Assembly (NCBI GenBank): GCA_026119935.1
Contig: JALRMH010000021.1
Location: 584,659 to 648,658, forward strand
DNA: 64,000 nucleotides
Direction of reading: 5' to 3'
Source of the DNA: Endothia cerciana
Lineage: Eukaryota; Ascomycota; Sordariomycetes; Diaporthales; Cryphonectriaceae
Shown here: positions 1 to 8,752 of the stretch, piece after piece
Layout of the letters: each line of letters starts with the position of its first letter
Position numbering within the stretch: the first letter of the stretch is position 1
Notes under the pieces: generated by a model
What the model was told of the DNA's origin: nothing
Databases searched by the model: none
What the model saw: the letters and a program-made list of their open reading frames with translations, nothing else
Made by a program: the position numbers and the translations under genes

Positions 1-1298
1 GGATCTTGGGCTCGAAGCACACAGGCGGCGGCAGCACGCCCGTCTGGATGGCCTTTTCCGACAGGGGTAGCGCCCTGGGCCCGCCCACCCACTGCCTGGC
101 TGCAGATGTCTGGCTGGCCTCGGTCACAGACGCGGCGAGCTGGTCCTTGGTCCTGCTGTCGAAGCTCGTAAACCCCCACGGGCTGGCCTCCTTCACGGTC
201 TTGGGCGGGGGTCTGGGTCCACCTAGTGAGCCCCCGGCGGCGGTGGAGTTGGCGGCGGCGATGGCGGCGGCGTGCTGGGTGTTGCTGTTGCCGCGCCTGG
301 AGGAGCGACCTGATCCCCGCCGGGAGATGCTGTCCTCGACAGAGACCTCGTCCATGGAGGCCATGATGGCGGAGACGCGGCAGGTGATGACGCTCGAGGA
401 AGAGCTGCAGGTCAGGTAGGGCAGGTCGAAGGGGCGTGTTGCTTTCTCGTCGGCGCAGAGGATGAGGGTGATTGCTGGCCTGCGAGGATTTCAACAGGTC
501 GGTCAGTCTCGATATCAAAAGTCTTCTTGTCTGACCATATACATAGCAGCATCCGGGGGGGACCTCTCCAGGCCCTCAACCTTGCCCAGCCTCCCACGTC
601 GGACCCCAGATGGTCCACATCAGCAATGCAGCTGGTGCGACCCACCCGTCTGCATAGGCGATGACCTGGTAGGTCCCAGGCCCTGTGCCCCCGAGGAGAA
701 ATACAGATAGAGACTTACGTCACGACCACACAGACCACGAGGTCGACACACGACACGGGCACTGGGCTACTCGAGACGGCGACGGAGATGACGATGAGGG
801 AGACTGCCCAGCCAATGGCAGCCAGACGCGCGATCACGACGCAGCCCGAGTGAAGGGGGTGCTGGGAGCAGGGCTGCTTTCGGTTGACCGGCTCGCCCCT
901 TCGGGCCGCCTGCAGGTGGAGACTGATGTACAGCAGGCCCAGTATGGACTGCGCGGGGGGTTAGCGAACCGCTGGACAGAGCGTTGGGGCTCGACCTGAA
1001 GGGTGGTGGAGGTGACAGGGGCTGAGGTGACTTTGTGACACGCACGTACCGAGAACATGACCCAGCTCTGGCCGAGACAGTCACCCGACTGGACACGACG
1101 TCCGAAGTGGAGGCCCGACATGAGGAGGCCGATGAGGCAGAAGATGAGGAGCAACACCAGGGAGACGAGCATGAGGGCGGGGAGCTTAGGGGCCCTGACA
1201 ACGGGCGCCTGGGAGGCCGTGTAATGTGACTGGGCCTCAACCTTGTCGTACACACCATCGTCATATCGGCCGGTCGAGGAGGAATCCGGTGACTCCAT
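1..1298 (-). CDS. Multi-pass membrane protein, unknown function (3' end outside window)
   Basis: The gene starts at the ATG at 1298 and runs off the left edge. I read exons 1298-1050, 948-719 and 479-1. The introns have donors GTACGTG and GTAAGTC and acceptors GCGCAG and CTCGCAG, and the frame is continuous through both (phase 0, then phase 2). The 319 residues present have a short polar N-terminus and then four hydrophobic segments, around residues 40-62, 80-98, 120-142 and 147-165. After these comes a Ser/Gly/Ala-rich soluble tail (about residues 170-319). The topology therefore suggests a four-TM protein with a long cytoplasmic C-terminus. I do not recognise a named family; such proteins are common conserved hypotheticals in filamentous ascomycetes. 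Intron placement is supported by the hydrophobic segments continuing across the joins, but there is no homology evidence. Confidence 0.6.
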
Positions 1299-2439
1299 GG
1301 GCGGTGATCAGAGGTAGCAGACCAACACATCAAGCCGGCGAAGTTGGTTATGAATGAACACTCACTCGTCCATCACACAGGAGGACAGAGGGGGGGAGGG
1401 AAAGGGGAAGAGGGCTCGAGAGCCCCGACGCAGCCCTTCCCGCCGCATGAGGAGGCCATCTTTATGTGGGGGGTGACTGGGAAGCAGGCCGCGGCAGTAG
1501 ATCTCACCAGCCAGTACCAGCCATGTCGAGGTCCGAGGAGGTGTCTCGAACGTCTCAGCGACTTTTGCCTGAAAGTGGTGGGCCGTGAGACAGTAGCATT
1601 CCTGAGGACGGCGCGGGTGACGCCGCCAGCACGTCCTCTGTCGTCGTCGCCGCCGCCCTCCTCCTCCCTCCGGGTGCAGTCAGTGAGGCTCACCAGGTCC
1701 CAGCGGCCATGATTATGGGAGGAGGTTTTGCCCCCGGGGGGGGGGGGGGGGAAGGTCGAGGATGAAGTCGTATCTAGCAGATGTTCGAGCTTCTCCACCA
1801 GGCTTCTCGGATGGCTGCTCCCGCGAGGAGCCCCTTCAACCCCCTGAACCCTGATGAGCATTGACAGCCCAGACCCTGATAGCCGTAACCCTAGCCCACA
1901 CACAGCATTTCATCTTCTCATCCTCTGCGCAGGTTCATGATTCTTGTCGTTGGCCTCACCTGCTGCCATAGCAGATGCTCTCTTCCATCTTCCATCTCAA
2001 CCACTTCCAACCTCGGATTCCCACCCTCTGGTGACGCCCGGGGTGGTTATGCAGCTTCCAGACCTGTACCCTACCTACACGGGGTGATAAATGGGTTCCC
2101 TCCCCCAAGCTTTGGGGCCCAAAAGCTGAAAGGTAGAGGAGGTCTGACACGCGTTGGCGCCTGGTCCCGGCCCCTCAAGCGATTGGCCCAGGGACGTCGA
2201 GGCCAGTCTCGAGGGCACAAGCCGCCGGGTTACTGCAGATGTGTCCCTGACGACGGAGTTTCGCATTCTTCCCCCAGCGCCGTCTCTTCATCAACATGAA
2301 GCCAGCCCACACACCGCTAGCCCTGCCGCAGATTCGTGGCTACCTGAAGGAGGGTCCGAACGACGTCTCAGCGGAAGAAGATAGAAAAAGGAGCGACTAA
2401 TAGGAAATGAATTGATGCTGTGGAAGGCAGAATTGGTCC
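1299..2439. other. Intergenic, no gene seen
   Basis: The stretch upstream of the membrane protein gene contains a 16-base poly-G run at 1736-1751. Open frames here are short, overlap on both strands and show no conserved motif. It probably includes the promoter of the minus-strand gene that starts at 1298. Confidence 0.6.
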
Positions 2440-2745
2440 TAACTGAGCTTGACTATCAAAACTTTTCCACATTCCCACATATCTGCAGCATCCTCCCTTG
2501 ATCTCCTCAACCTTCTTGGCCGGGGCGGACTGAGAGAAGACCATCTGGTCCGGCCACATGGACGACAGGATCCTGTGCCACCTCCCGTAGACGGCCCTGT
2601 AGCCGGCCTCGGTCGCGTCGGGCATGTTGCACCCGTCCAGCTTGAGGTACTCGAACCCACACCCGACGAACGTGTCGGCGTCGAGCTGCTCGTGGCCGTA
2701 CGCGCCCGGGCTGGGCATCAGCGTATATGCCTCCATATTGTTCTT
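2440..2745 (-). pseudogene. GH27 alpha-galactosidase fragment (relic)
   Basis: On the minus strand a piece reads FEYLKLDGCNMPDATEAGYR, followed by an RWHRILSSM-like segment and then VFSQSAPA. This matches the GH27 alpha-galactosidase core around the nucleophile, where the family has (W/G)GFDYLKYDNC followed by the RY..M..AL helix. In this family the Asp of the YLKxD motif is the catalytic nucleophile. Just upstream (about 2710-2745) the conserved GIYADA strand lies in a different frame from PGAYGHEQLDADTF, and the residues normally between them are missing, so a deletion or frameshift is present. Similarity ends after SAPA. No signal peptide, N-terminal barrel half or C-terminal domain is found. 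About 90 residues of a roughly 400-500-residue enzyme remain, so I call it a pseudogene fragment. Confidence 0.65.
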
Positions 2746-3633
2746 GCATACACCTCCAGCCTTTGAACACTGACAACAATGTCACTCTCTCCAGGGCCTG
2801 GGTTTCGTAAGAAAAGAAGTCTAAAGGGTAACACCAGCGTGTCACTAACGATGCTGAATGTTGGTGGGACTGTCGGATTCTTAGTGATGGTGATAGTCTG
2901 CCGCAGCACTGGTGCCAGTGATCCTGTGGACCGGGTATTTGTTGCCCCAGGTCGTTCGACTCGTATATCCTCTTCCCATCTCTCAATCATGATTTCTGAT
3001 CGTCTTCGGTCCCAATTGATCAGAAGCATAATTTTCACATCGTGGTCCGATGCAGCAAACCACCATCTCATGTCTTGGTGTAAGTATTGCTGGGACTCAG
3101 AGTACCCGGCCTTGATAACAAGTGTTGGCCAGTCATTTTGTTCATCGCGCTCTGGAGATGGGCCTCCTGAAGAATCGCCCTCTCCACTTCCATCACTAGC
3201 CCTAGTATTTGGTTTTGTGTGATATATAGTGGCTCCGATGGAAGTCCACTAGTCCTGTAGGCTTAGACTAGGAATATTACGAACGATTAAATGCCTATGT
3301 ATTTTTTTGTGTAGTAGAGATGGGATTGTGACAAAGAGTATCTGCGATTCAGCATTATATCGGTGTAAGCGGACCTTAAGTCGTCGAGTTTCGCAATTAA
3401 TAAGGTTAAAATCGACAGGATTAACAGCTAATCAGATAGTCAGTATAGATCAGATTAGGAAAAAATAAAGAAGAAAAAAATATACCTGTGACTATAATCA
3501 AGTCTTTAGGACTAATGCAGGCCATCTTCTGGTTGAATTGCTCGACAGTTGTGAATTGCATCTTCAGTATATCATCATCGTCTGCCGTCACAGAAGTTGG
3601 GGGGGTAGATATAGACAGAGGCGATGCGGCCAT
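2718..3633 (-). pseudogene. Degraded member of a fungal-specific family of unknown function
   Basis: From about 3390 down to 2718 the minus strand is one long frame broken only by a TAG at 3251-3249. It contains WPTLVIKAGYSES, then RWWFAASDHDVKIMLLI, IERWEEDI, RPGAT, LRQTITIT, and LVLPFRLLFLRNPGPGE. I recall this series from an expanded family of unknown function in plant-associated Sordariomycetes. A probable first exon starts at the ATG at 3633 (MAASPLSIST) and ends near 3486 at a GTATAT donor. The stretch between 3486 and 3390 is strongly AT-rich. The premature stop and local AT enrichment suggest mutation, possibly RIP-like (C to T), but the C-terminal half is remarkably intact. If the TAG is a sequencing error or is spliced out, this could be a live gene. 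Function unknown. Confidence 0.5.
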
Positions 3634-4869
3634 CGTGGATATAGAAGAGTTGAGACTTTAGAAGTTGTGTTATAGTCGAGGTGTTTGTTGGTGGCAGAAG
3701 GAAGAAAAGAAGGGAGATCTGGGAAGGAAAGGGATCTTTGTTTGTCCAGATTTAATTGTCGATTCGCGCGTATTTGTTGGGGTGTGCTGAGTAGCCACTA
3801 GAGCGACTTGAGCCAAAACCGGCAGCCACTACACGCAGTTTTGGCCTGCCGCGGGACACTTGGTCAGCACTGGAGCTACCAAAATGAGTTCGGCCTCATC
3901 CGTTCATCTTCACGCAGAGATGTTACGATACAACCATCGGGACGAACCTCGACAAGTGGACTGGCCTGGGGGGTCCGCCAACGGGTGCGAAGCGCCCTCG
4001 GGCAGATCACGCGTAGCATGGCGCCCACCTCGGCGGCTATTGCTTCCAGAAATGATACGCTCTACAACCCTTGAGGCTCTCCAGGAATAGAGACGGCATG
4101 GGCAGTGCACGGCACGGCACGGCAACAAGGCGAGGCAGGGCACGCCAGCGCCAGGCCAGGCCATGCATGTGTGCATGCATGCATGTGCATCTCTTATTTC
4201 CTTCTCTACTGCCGCTATGCACCCTCCTGTTCCTCTCCTGCATGTTTGGACTCCCCCAGCCTCACGATCCAGAGCCCTCGCGGCCTGCACCTTTCAACCT
4301 CACGCCTTGTGGTCGCACCTCTCGTCGCCGTCGACAACTCCAGCTGCGGATGCAGGCGCCTGCAAGGGCTATCGTCTTCTACCAGAGCCTTCTCCGCCCC
4401 TCTGGCAGCCTTCTAGAACAATAGCCTTGGAAGGCCGACCCAGGCACCAGCAGGGATTGAGTGGTGGCTGGAGTGGGGCCGACCTACTCGTCCCTCCATT
4501 GTTGCCGTCGACAATCCCGTTCTTCGTGTCTCTGCCTGCGCATTCTCGACCTGGTCTACAGACCGCCCATTGTTCCTATTGTTACCAGCTCACTATACCC
4601 ATTCATCGTTCATCATTATTGTATATTACATATAGCCCGCCCTGCCCCGTGCCCTGTACCTCAATCGCTTTGTTCCCCTCGACCTCCTGCTTGAGATGAC
4701 CCGATAAAGGCATCACCATCGCTGCCTCTGACCCCGTCGGCCGCGGGGCTTCGACTCGAGACACTGGAGCCATTCGCGAACCCGAGACACGGTCCCTAGA
4801 TACCATCCACCACACCACCTTGGGGGAAACAGGTTGAGATCGAGGCGCGCTCGGCCGCACCACACAACC
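3634..4869. other. Intergenic, promoter region of the 4.9-kb gene
   Basis: No convincing gene. The segment includes alternating TGCATGCATGCATG sequence near 4162-4186. The 4200-4860 part is pyrimidine-rich and free of conserved coding signal, as expected of a fungal promoter and long 5' leader for the gene starting at 4870. Confidence 0.6.
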
Positions 4870-6954
4870 ATGAGAGCATCGCTACCACTCGTCATATCAG
4901 CCTTGGGCTGGCAGGCCTCGGCCCGTTTCCTGGCATGGACCCTCGACATCAGAGGTGCCGACCTGGCCCGGCCGGCTGAGACCCGGGCGCCAGACCTACG
5001 GGATGTTGACGTCGACATAATAATACCATCGGAACCCGTCGTCACGCCACCGCCCTCCCAGGCCGCCCTGGAGCTCCTCCTCAGGCGGTCCTCCTCCGGC
5101 TCCGGCTCCGGCTCCAACACCTGGGAGAACGCCAACACGTGCGGCTGGTACTCGGGCCTCTCCTCCAAGCCCTACGTCTGCGACTCGCCGCTCAGCTGCG
5201 CCACCGACACCGACAATGTCGTCGCGTGCAGCACCGCGGGCATCAACCAGTTCTACACCGTCTGCCTGGACTACGAGGCCTTCCAGTCGTCCAAGTGCAC
5301 CTCCGCAGGCCCCAAGACGGGCTGCTGCACGGACGCCTCCGAACCGGCCTGTGGGACCTTCCTCTGGACGGGGACCCCCACGCGTTCCATGTACAAGTGC
5401 TTCGCCACCCCGACCATCATCTCCATGCTGGACGAGCCGCAGGTCGTCGTCGCCGCCGCGAGCAGCAGCGCAGCAGCGGCGAGTTCCAGTTCGGCGGCCG
5501 CGGCCGCATCCAGGTCCTCCGCTGCGGCGGCCTCCTCGGCGGCCGCGGCCGGCCAGGCGAGCGCGGTTGGGGGATCCAGCGTCACGATAACGACGACGGC
5601 GTCGGACGGCTCCAGCACGACGTTCACGGCTGTGGCGGGCGCCACGGGCACCGCGAGCGGGGTGACGTTTATGAGCAGCGTGCAGTATACGACGACCGGT
5701 AGTGACGGCTCGTCGACGACGTACACCGCCATCGCCGAGAGCGGGACGGACGGGGGTGACGGGAGTGGAGGTGGACAGGGCAGTGGGGGCAGAAACATCG
5801 GCGCGATCGTGGGAGGGGTCGTCGGCGCCATCATGGGCCTGCTGCTCCTGCTGCTCCTGCTGTGCTATATGATGCGCAAGCGCAACAAGTTTGCATTCAC
5901 CCTGTGCGGCGGCAAGAAGAAGACCAAGAAGGAGAAGCATGTCCACAACAAGGAGTACAGCGAGAAGAACGTCGACAAGCGCGCGTACAACACGAAGTCA
6001 CCATCCGGCTCGTCCTCCGGGGGCAAGGGCCTCTCCCTCTCGCTGGGCGGCGCCGGCGAGAGGAAGACAAGGAAGGAGAAGAACACCACCAAGAACTACT
6101 ACTACGGCGACGAGGTCAAGAACGACAACAGGTCATACGACAAGCGCGCCTGGGAGGACAACCGCGGGTACGGCGACAGGTCCGGCCCGCACCCCCGGTC
6201 CGTCACGCCCTCGCAGCAGCCGCAGAACTTCCACCTCGAGGTCGGAGGCCGGGGCGGCGGGGACAACCCCGAGCGGGGTGCGGGACCGCACGGTTTCGGA
6301 CCGGCCGACGAGACGCTCGTCGGCATCGCTGCACTCGGCGGCCGTGGCTCGTCGAGGCGCGAGCACAGGGGGCCACAGGGCCGTTCGAGGACGTCGTGGG
6401 ACCCCGATTCCCGATCGCCATCACCGAGCCCCGTGCCCGAGGCCGTCATCGCTGGGGCCGGGAGCACGTCGAGGCGGGACAGGCGGAAACAGCAGCGCAG
6501 ACACGCGCGTGGCGAGCACACGCCCTCGCCGGAGCCCGAGTCCCCCGTCGCCGAATCAGAAATGGGGTATGGACGGGAGAGGGGTGTGCAGAGCGGGCAG
6601 AGCGGGCGAAGTTCTGAGGTCGAGCACGGCGACGGGTACGCACGTGAGCCTCAGCAGCCACAGCACGTCCACGTGCATGTCCACGTCCACGATCGAGACC
6701 GCGAGCCCGGTCGGGACCGTGAGCACGACCGCGGCCGGGAGAGTGCCCGGGGAGGGCATTATGACCAGGACGAGGCTTCCGGTGACGAGCTGGAGGAGGA
6801 GGAGTGGGCACAGGAGCAGGAGCGCCACGGGGGGGGGACCCACCGATATCATCCTAATTCTGGCCGGCGGAACGTGCCGGCGTCGAGGAGCCCGTCACCA
6901 CCGCCGGCGGGACTGACGCCTCATCCTGATGATTTTATCGGACGCGGTCTCTGA
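4870..6954 (+). CDS. Type I single-pass membrane protein, Cys-rich ectodomain, long charged tail
   Basis: This is an intronless 694-residue protein. I chose the ATG at 4870 because it opens with a signal peptide (MRASLPLVISALGWQASA); an in-frame ATG 12 codons upstream would bury it. The order is signal peptide, then a Cys-rich domain at about residues 85-180 (CGWYSG, CDSPLSCAT, CCTDAS), then an Ala/Ser-rich linker at about 190-225. Ser/Thr repeats (SDGSSTT, twice) and a Gly-rich stretch follow. One transmembrane helix lies at about 310-335, with a run of eight Leu and a basic stop-transfer MRKRNK. The cytoplasmic tail of about 360 residues is Lys-, then Arg/Ser/Pro-, then His-Val- and Asp-Arg-rich (HVHVHVHVHDRDREPGRDRE). 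The layout resembles fungal cell-wall stress sensors and other surface receptors-like proteins, but no WSC domain is seen. Function unknown. Confidence 0.85.
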   Translation: MRASLPLVISALGWQASARFLAWTLDIRGADLARPAETRAPDLRDVDVDIIIPSEPVVTPPPSQAALELLLRRSSSGSGSGSNTWENANTCGWYSGLSSKPYVCDSPLSCATDTDNVVACSTAGINQFYTVCLDYEAFQSSKCTSAGPKTGCCTDASEPACGTFLWTGTPTRSMYKCFATPTIISMLDEPQVVVAAASSSAAAASSSSAAAAASRSSAAAASSAAAAGQASAVGGSSVTITTTASDGSSTTFTAVAGATGTASGVTFMSSVQYTTTGSDGSSTTYTAIAESGTDGGDGSGGGQGSGGRNIGAIVGGVVGAIMGLLLLLLLLCYMMRKRNKFAFTLCGGKKKTKKEKHVHNKEYSEKNVDKRAYNTKSPSGSSSGGKGLSLSLGGAGERKTRKEKNTTKNYYYGDEVKNDNRSYDKRAWEDNRGYGDRSGPHPRSVTPSQQPQNFHLEVGGRGGGDNPERGAGPHGFGPADETLVGIAALGGRGSSRREHRGPQGRSRTSWDPDSRSPSPSPVPEAVIAGAGSTSRRDRRKQQRRHARGEHTPSPEPESPVAESEMGYGRERGVQSGQSGRSSEVEHGDGYAREPQQPQHVHVHVHVHDRDREPGRDREHDRGRESARGGHYDQDEASGDELEEEEWAQEQERHGGGTHRYHPNSGRRNVPASRSPSPPPAGLTPHPDDFIGRGL

Positions 6955-7420
6955 GCTGGCAAGCCCGAGAACGGGCGAGCGCCTGAGGCCTGTGGTCGGC
7001 TTTTTTTTTTTTTTTTTTTTTCTTCCGGTTATTTTTCGTTATTTTTTCCTCTAGTTTGAGAATGGCGGCTGGTGAGCCGCCCCCTCCCCCCTTCTGAGAC
7101 ATGCCTGTCTCACGGCAACAGGCGTGGCTGGTTTACACGCCGCGCGACGGAGCCGGAGAGGGTAGATGGGGGGGATGTGTTCTTATATCGACGGGAACAT
7201 GACTGCACGGCATTTAGATGGTAATTGAAGATGCTCAAACCTGTGTGATGTACTACTTTACTGCCTGTTCAGGTTTTTTTGTGACCGGTCACTTCTCACC
7301 AACATGCCCTGCTGTTCTCCACACATGATCAGCACCGAACAGCCGCTCCCCCCCCCCCCAAAGTCAGACCACCGGGTTTACTCCTCCTCCTCCTCCTCCT
7401 CCTCCTCCTCCTCCTCCTCC
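6955..7420. other. Convergent intergenic: poly-T tract and triplet repeat
   Basis: This region lies between two convergent genes. It holds a 21-base poly-T run at 7001-7021, 46 bases after the upstream stop codon, and a T-rich stretch to 7050 that probably serves 3' end formation. A C run sits at 7348-7359, and a (CTC)n triplet repeat at 7381-7420 abuts the stop codon of the dehydrogenase gene. Confidence 0.6.
7381..7420. repeat. (CTC)n / (GAG)n triplet microsatellite
   Basis: About 13 perfect copies of CTC directly adjoin the stop codon (TAA at 7423-7421 on the minus strand) of the dehydrogenase gene. It therefore forms the first bases of that gene's 3' UTR. Being a triplet, a stop-loss change would append a repetitive charged tail. 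Confidence 0.9.
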
Positions 7421-8363
7421 TTAGAGCCGGCTCTCCCGCTTCTTCACAAAGTGCATGTTCACGGGCGTGATGGCCTCCTCCCCGCCCAGCACGGCCAGTA
7501 TGTTCCTCATGGCCAGCTCCTCGAACCCGATGTGCGTCTCCACCGTGCCCCCGGCGTTGTGACACGTGAGCATCACCCGCCCCGGGTTCCGCGCCGCCTG
7601 GTCCCTTCCCTGCGGGCCCGGGCCGCCGGCGAGCTCGGCGCCGGCGAGCGCCAGCAGCCGGCGGCTCACGCGCGGCTCGTCGGCGTGCACGTCCAGCGCG
7701 GCGGCCGAGAGGCGGCCGTCCCCGAGGGCGTCGGCGAGGGCGTCCTCGTCGACCAGGGAGCCCCGGGCGATGTTGACGAAGCGGGCGCCCGGCCGCGCGA
7801 GCCAGCCGAGGCTCTCGGCGCCGACCAGCGGCCGGCCGTCCGGGCTGGCGGGTGTGCACAGGACGATGCAGTCGGAGGCGGCCATCAGCGACCGCAGGGT
7901 GGGGTGGAAGGCGGCGCCGAGCCGCGCCTCGAGGGCCGGGTCCTTGCGGACCACGTCGTGGTAGTGCACCTCCATGCCCATGCTCGGGTTGCCCAGCTTG
8001 GCGGCGACCAGCTGGCCGATCTTGCCCAGCCCGATGAGGCCCAGGCGGTGGCCGCGCGGGTTGTGCGAGTGCGCCGTGGTGTGGTCGTGGGAGAAGCGGA
8101 AGGCGGCCGCGGCGTCCTCGTCCGGCCGCGCCGAGGTGAGGTAGGGGATCGTGGCCGCGCCCATGACCCAGGGGAGGTGCCGGAAGGTCGAGATGACCAT
8201 GGCCACGGCGAAGTCGGCCACGGACTCTGCGGCCGCCAGGCCGCCGTTGCAGTAGATGATGCCTGTTTTTTGGGGGGGGGGGGGGGGTTTTCCTGTCAGC
8301 ACTTACATACTCGTTCCCATCTCAACCCTCTCTGCCTCCCACCCCATATCCTCATCACCACCG

Positions 8364-8399
<36 letters not shown>

Positions 8400-8752
8400 C
8401 CCATACAGAAGACGGGGGACAGGGACTCACCCTTCTTCCCCAGCAGCTCGGTGTCGGCCCAGTCGAACCCGGCGCCCGCGCTCGCGAACACCCTCACGCT
8501 GTCCGGCAGCAGGCCGATGAGCTCGGCGTCCCACCTGCCCATCTCCCCGCCGGTGCCCCAGAACGGCCGGAAGATGGCGGCGAAGTCGCCCCACCGCCGC
8601 TCGCGCAGGGCGCGCATGAACTCGGGCCGCTCGCGCTCCGCGGCGCCCGGCCGGACCACGGTGAACCGCGACGAGAGGAGGGCGTAGGTCTCGGGGTTGT
8701 ACTTGATGGGGTCGCCTATGTGGAGGACGACCGGCCTCGCGGGGGCAGCCAT
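7421..8752 (-). CDS. D-isomer-specific 2-hydroxyacid dehydrogenase
   Basis: Two exons, 8752-8431 and 8262-7421, encode 387 residues. The intron (8430-8263, 168 nt) has a GTGAGT donor and an ACAG acceptor, and the join restores the family sequence (LLGKKG to IIYCNG). The NAD-binding Rossmann motif GLIGLGKIGQ lies at about residues 205-214. The conserved NIARGSLVDEDAL carries the substrate-binding Arg, HADEP supplies the catalytic-relay Glu, and CHNAGG carries the catalytic His (TPHxG in most relatives). Enzymes of this family reduce 2-keto acids (glyoxylate, hydroxypyruvate, benzoylformate) to D-2-hydroxy acids with NAD(P)H. The arrangement resembles fungal D-mandelate-dehydrogenase-like members, but the substrate cannot be read from sequence. 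It is cytosolic by default, as no targeting signal is seen. The intron contains both a triplet repeat and a 16-base homopolymer. Confidence 0.9.
8272..8287. repeat. Poly-G run of 16 (poly-C on the gene strand)
   Basis: Sixteen consecutive G lie on the plus strand inside the dehydrogenase intron, 9 bases from its acceptor. On the transcribed minus strand this makes the polypyrimidine tract a run of C. Confidence 0.9.
8364..8399. repeat. (ATC)n triplet microsatellite
   Basis: About twelve copies of the TCA/ATC triplet lie inside the single intron of the 2-hydroxyacid dehydrogenase gene. Confidence 0.9.
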
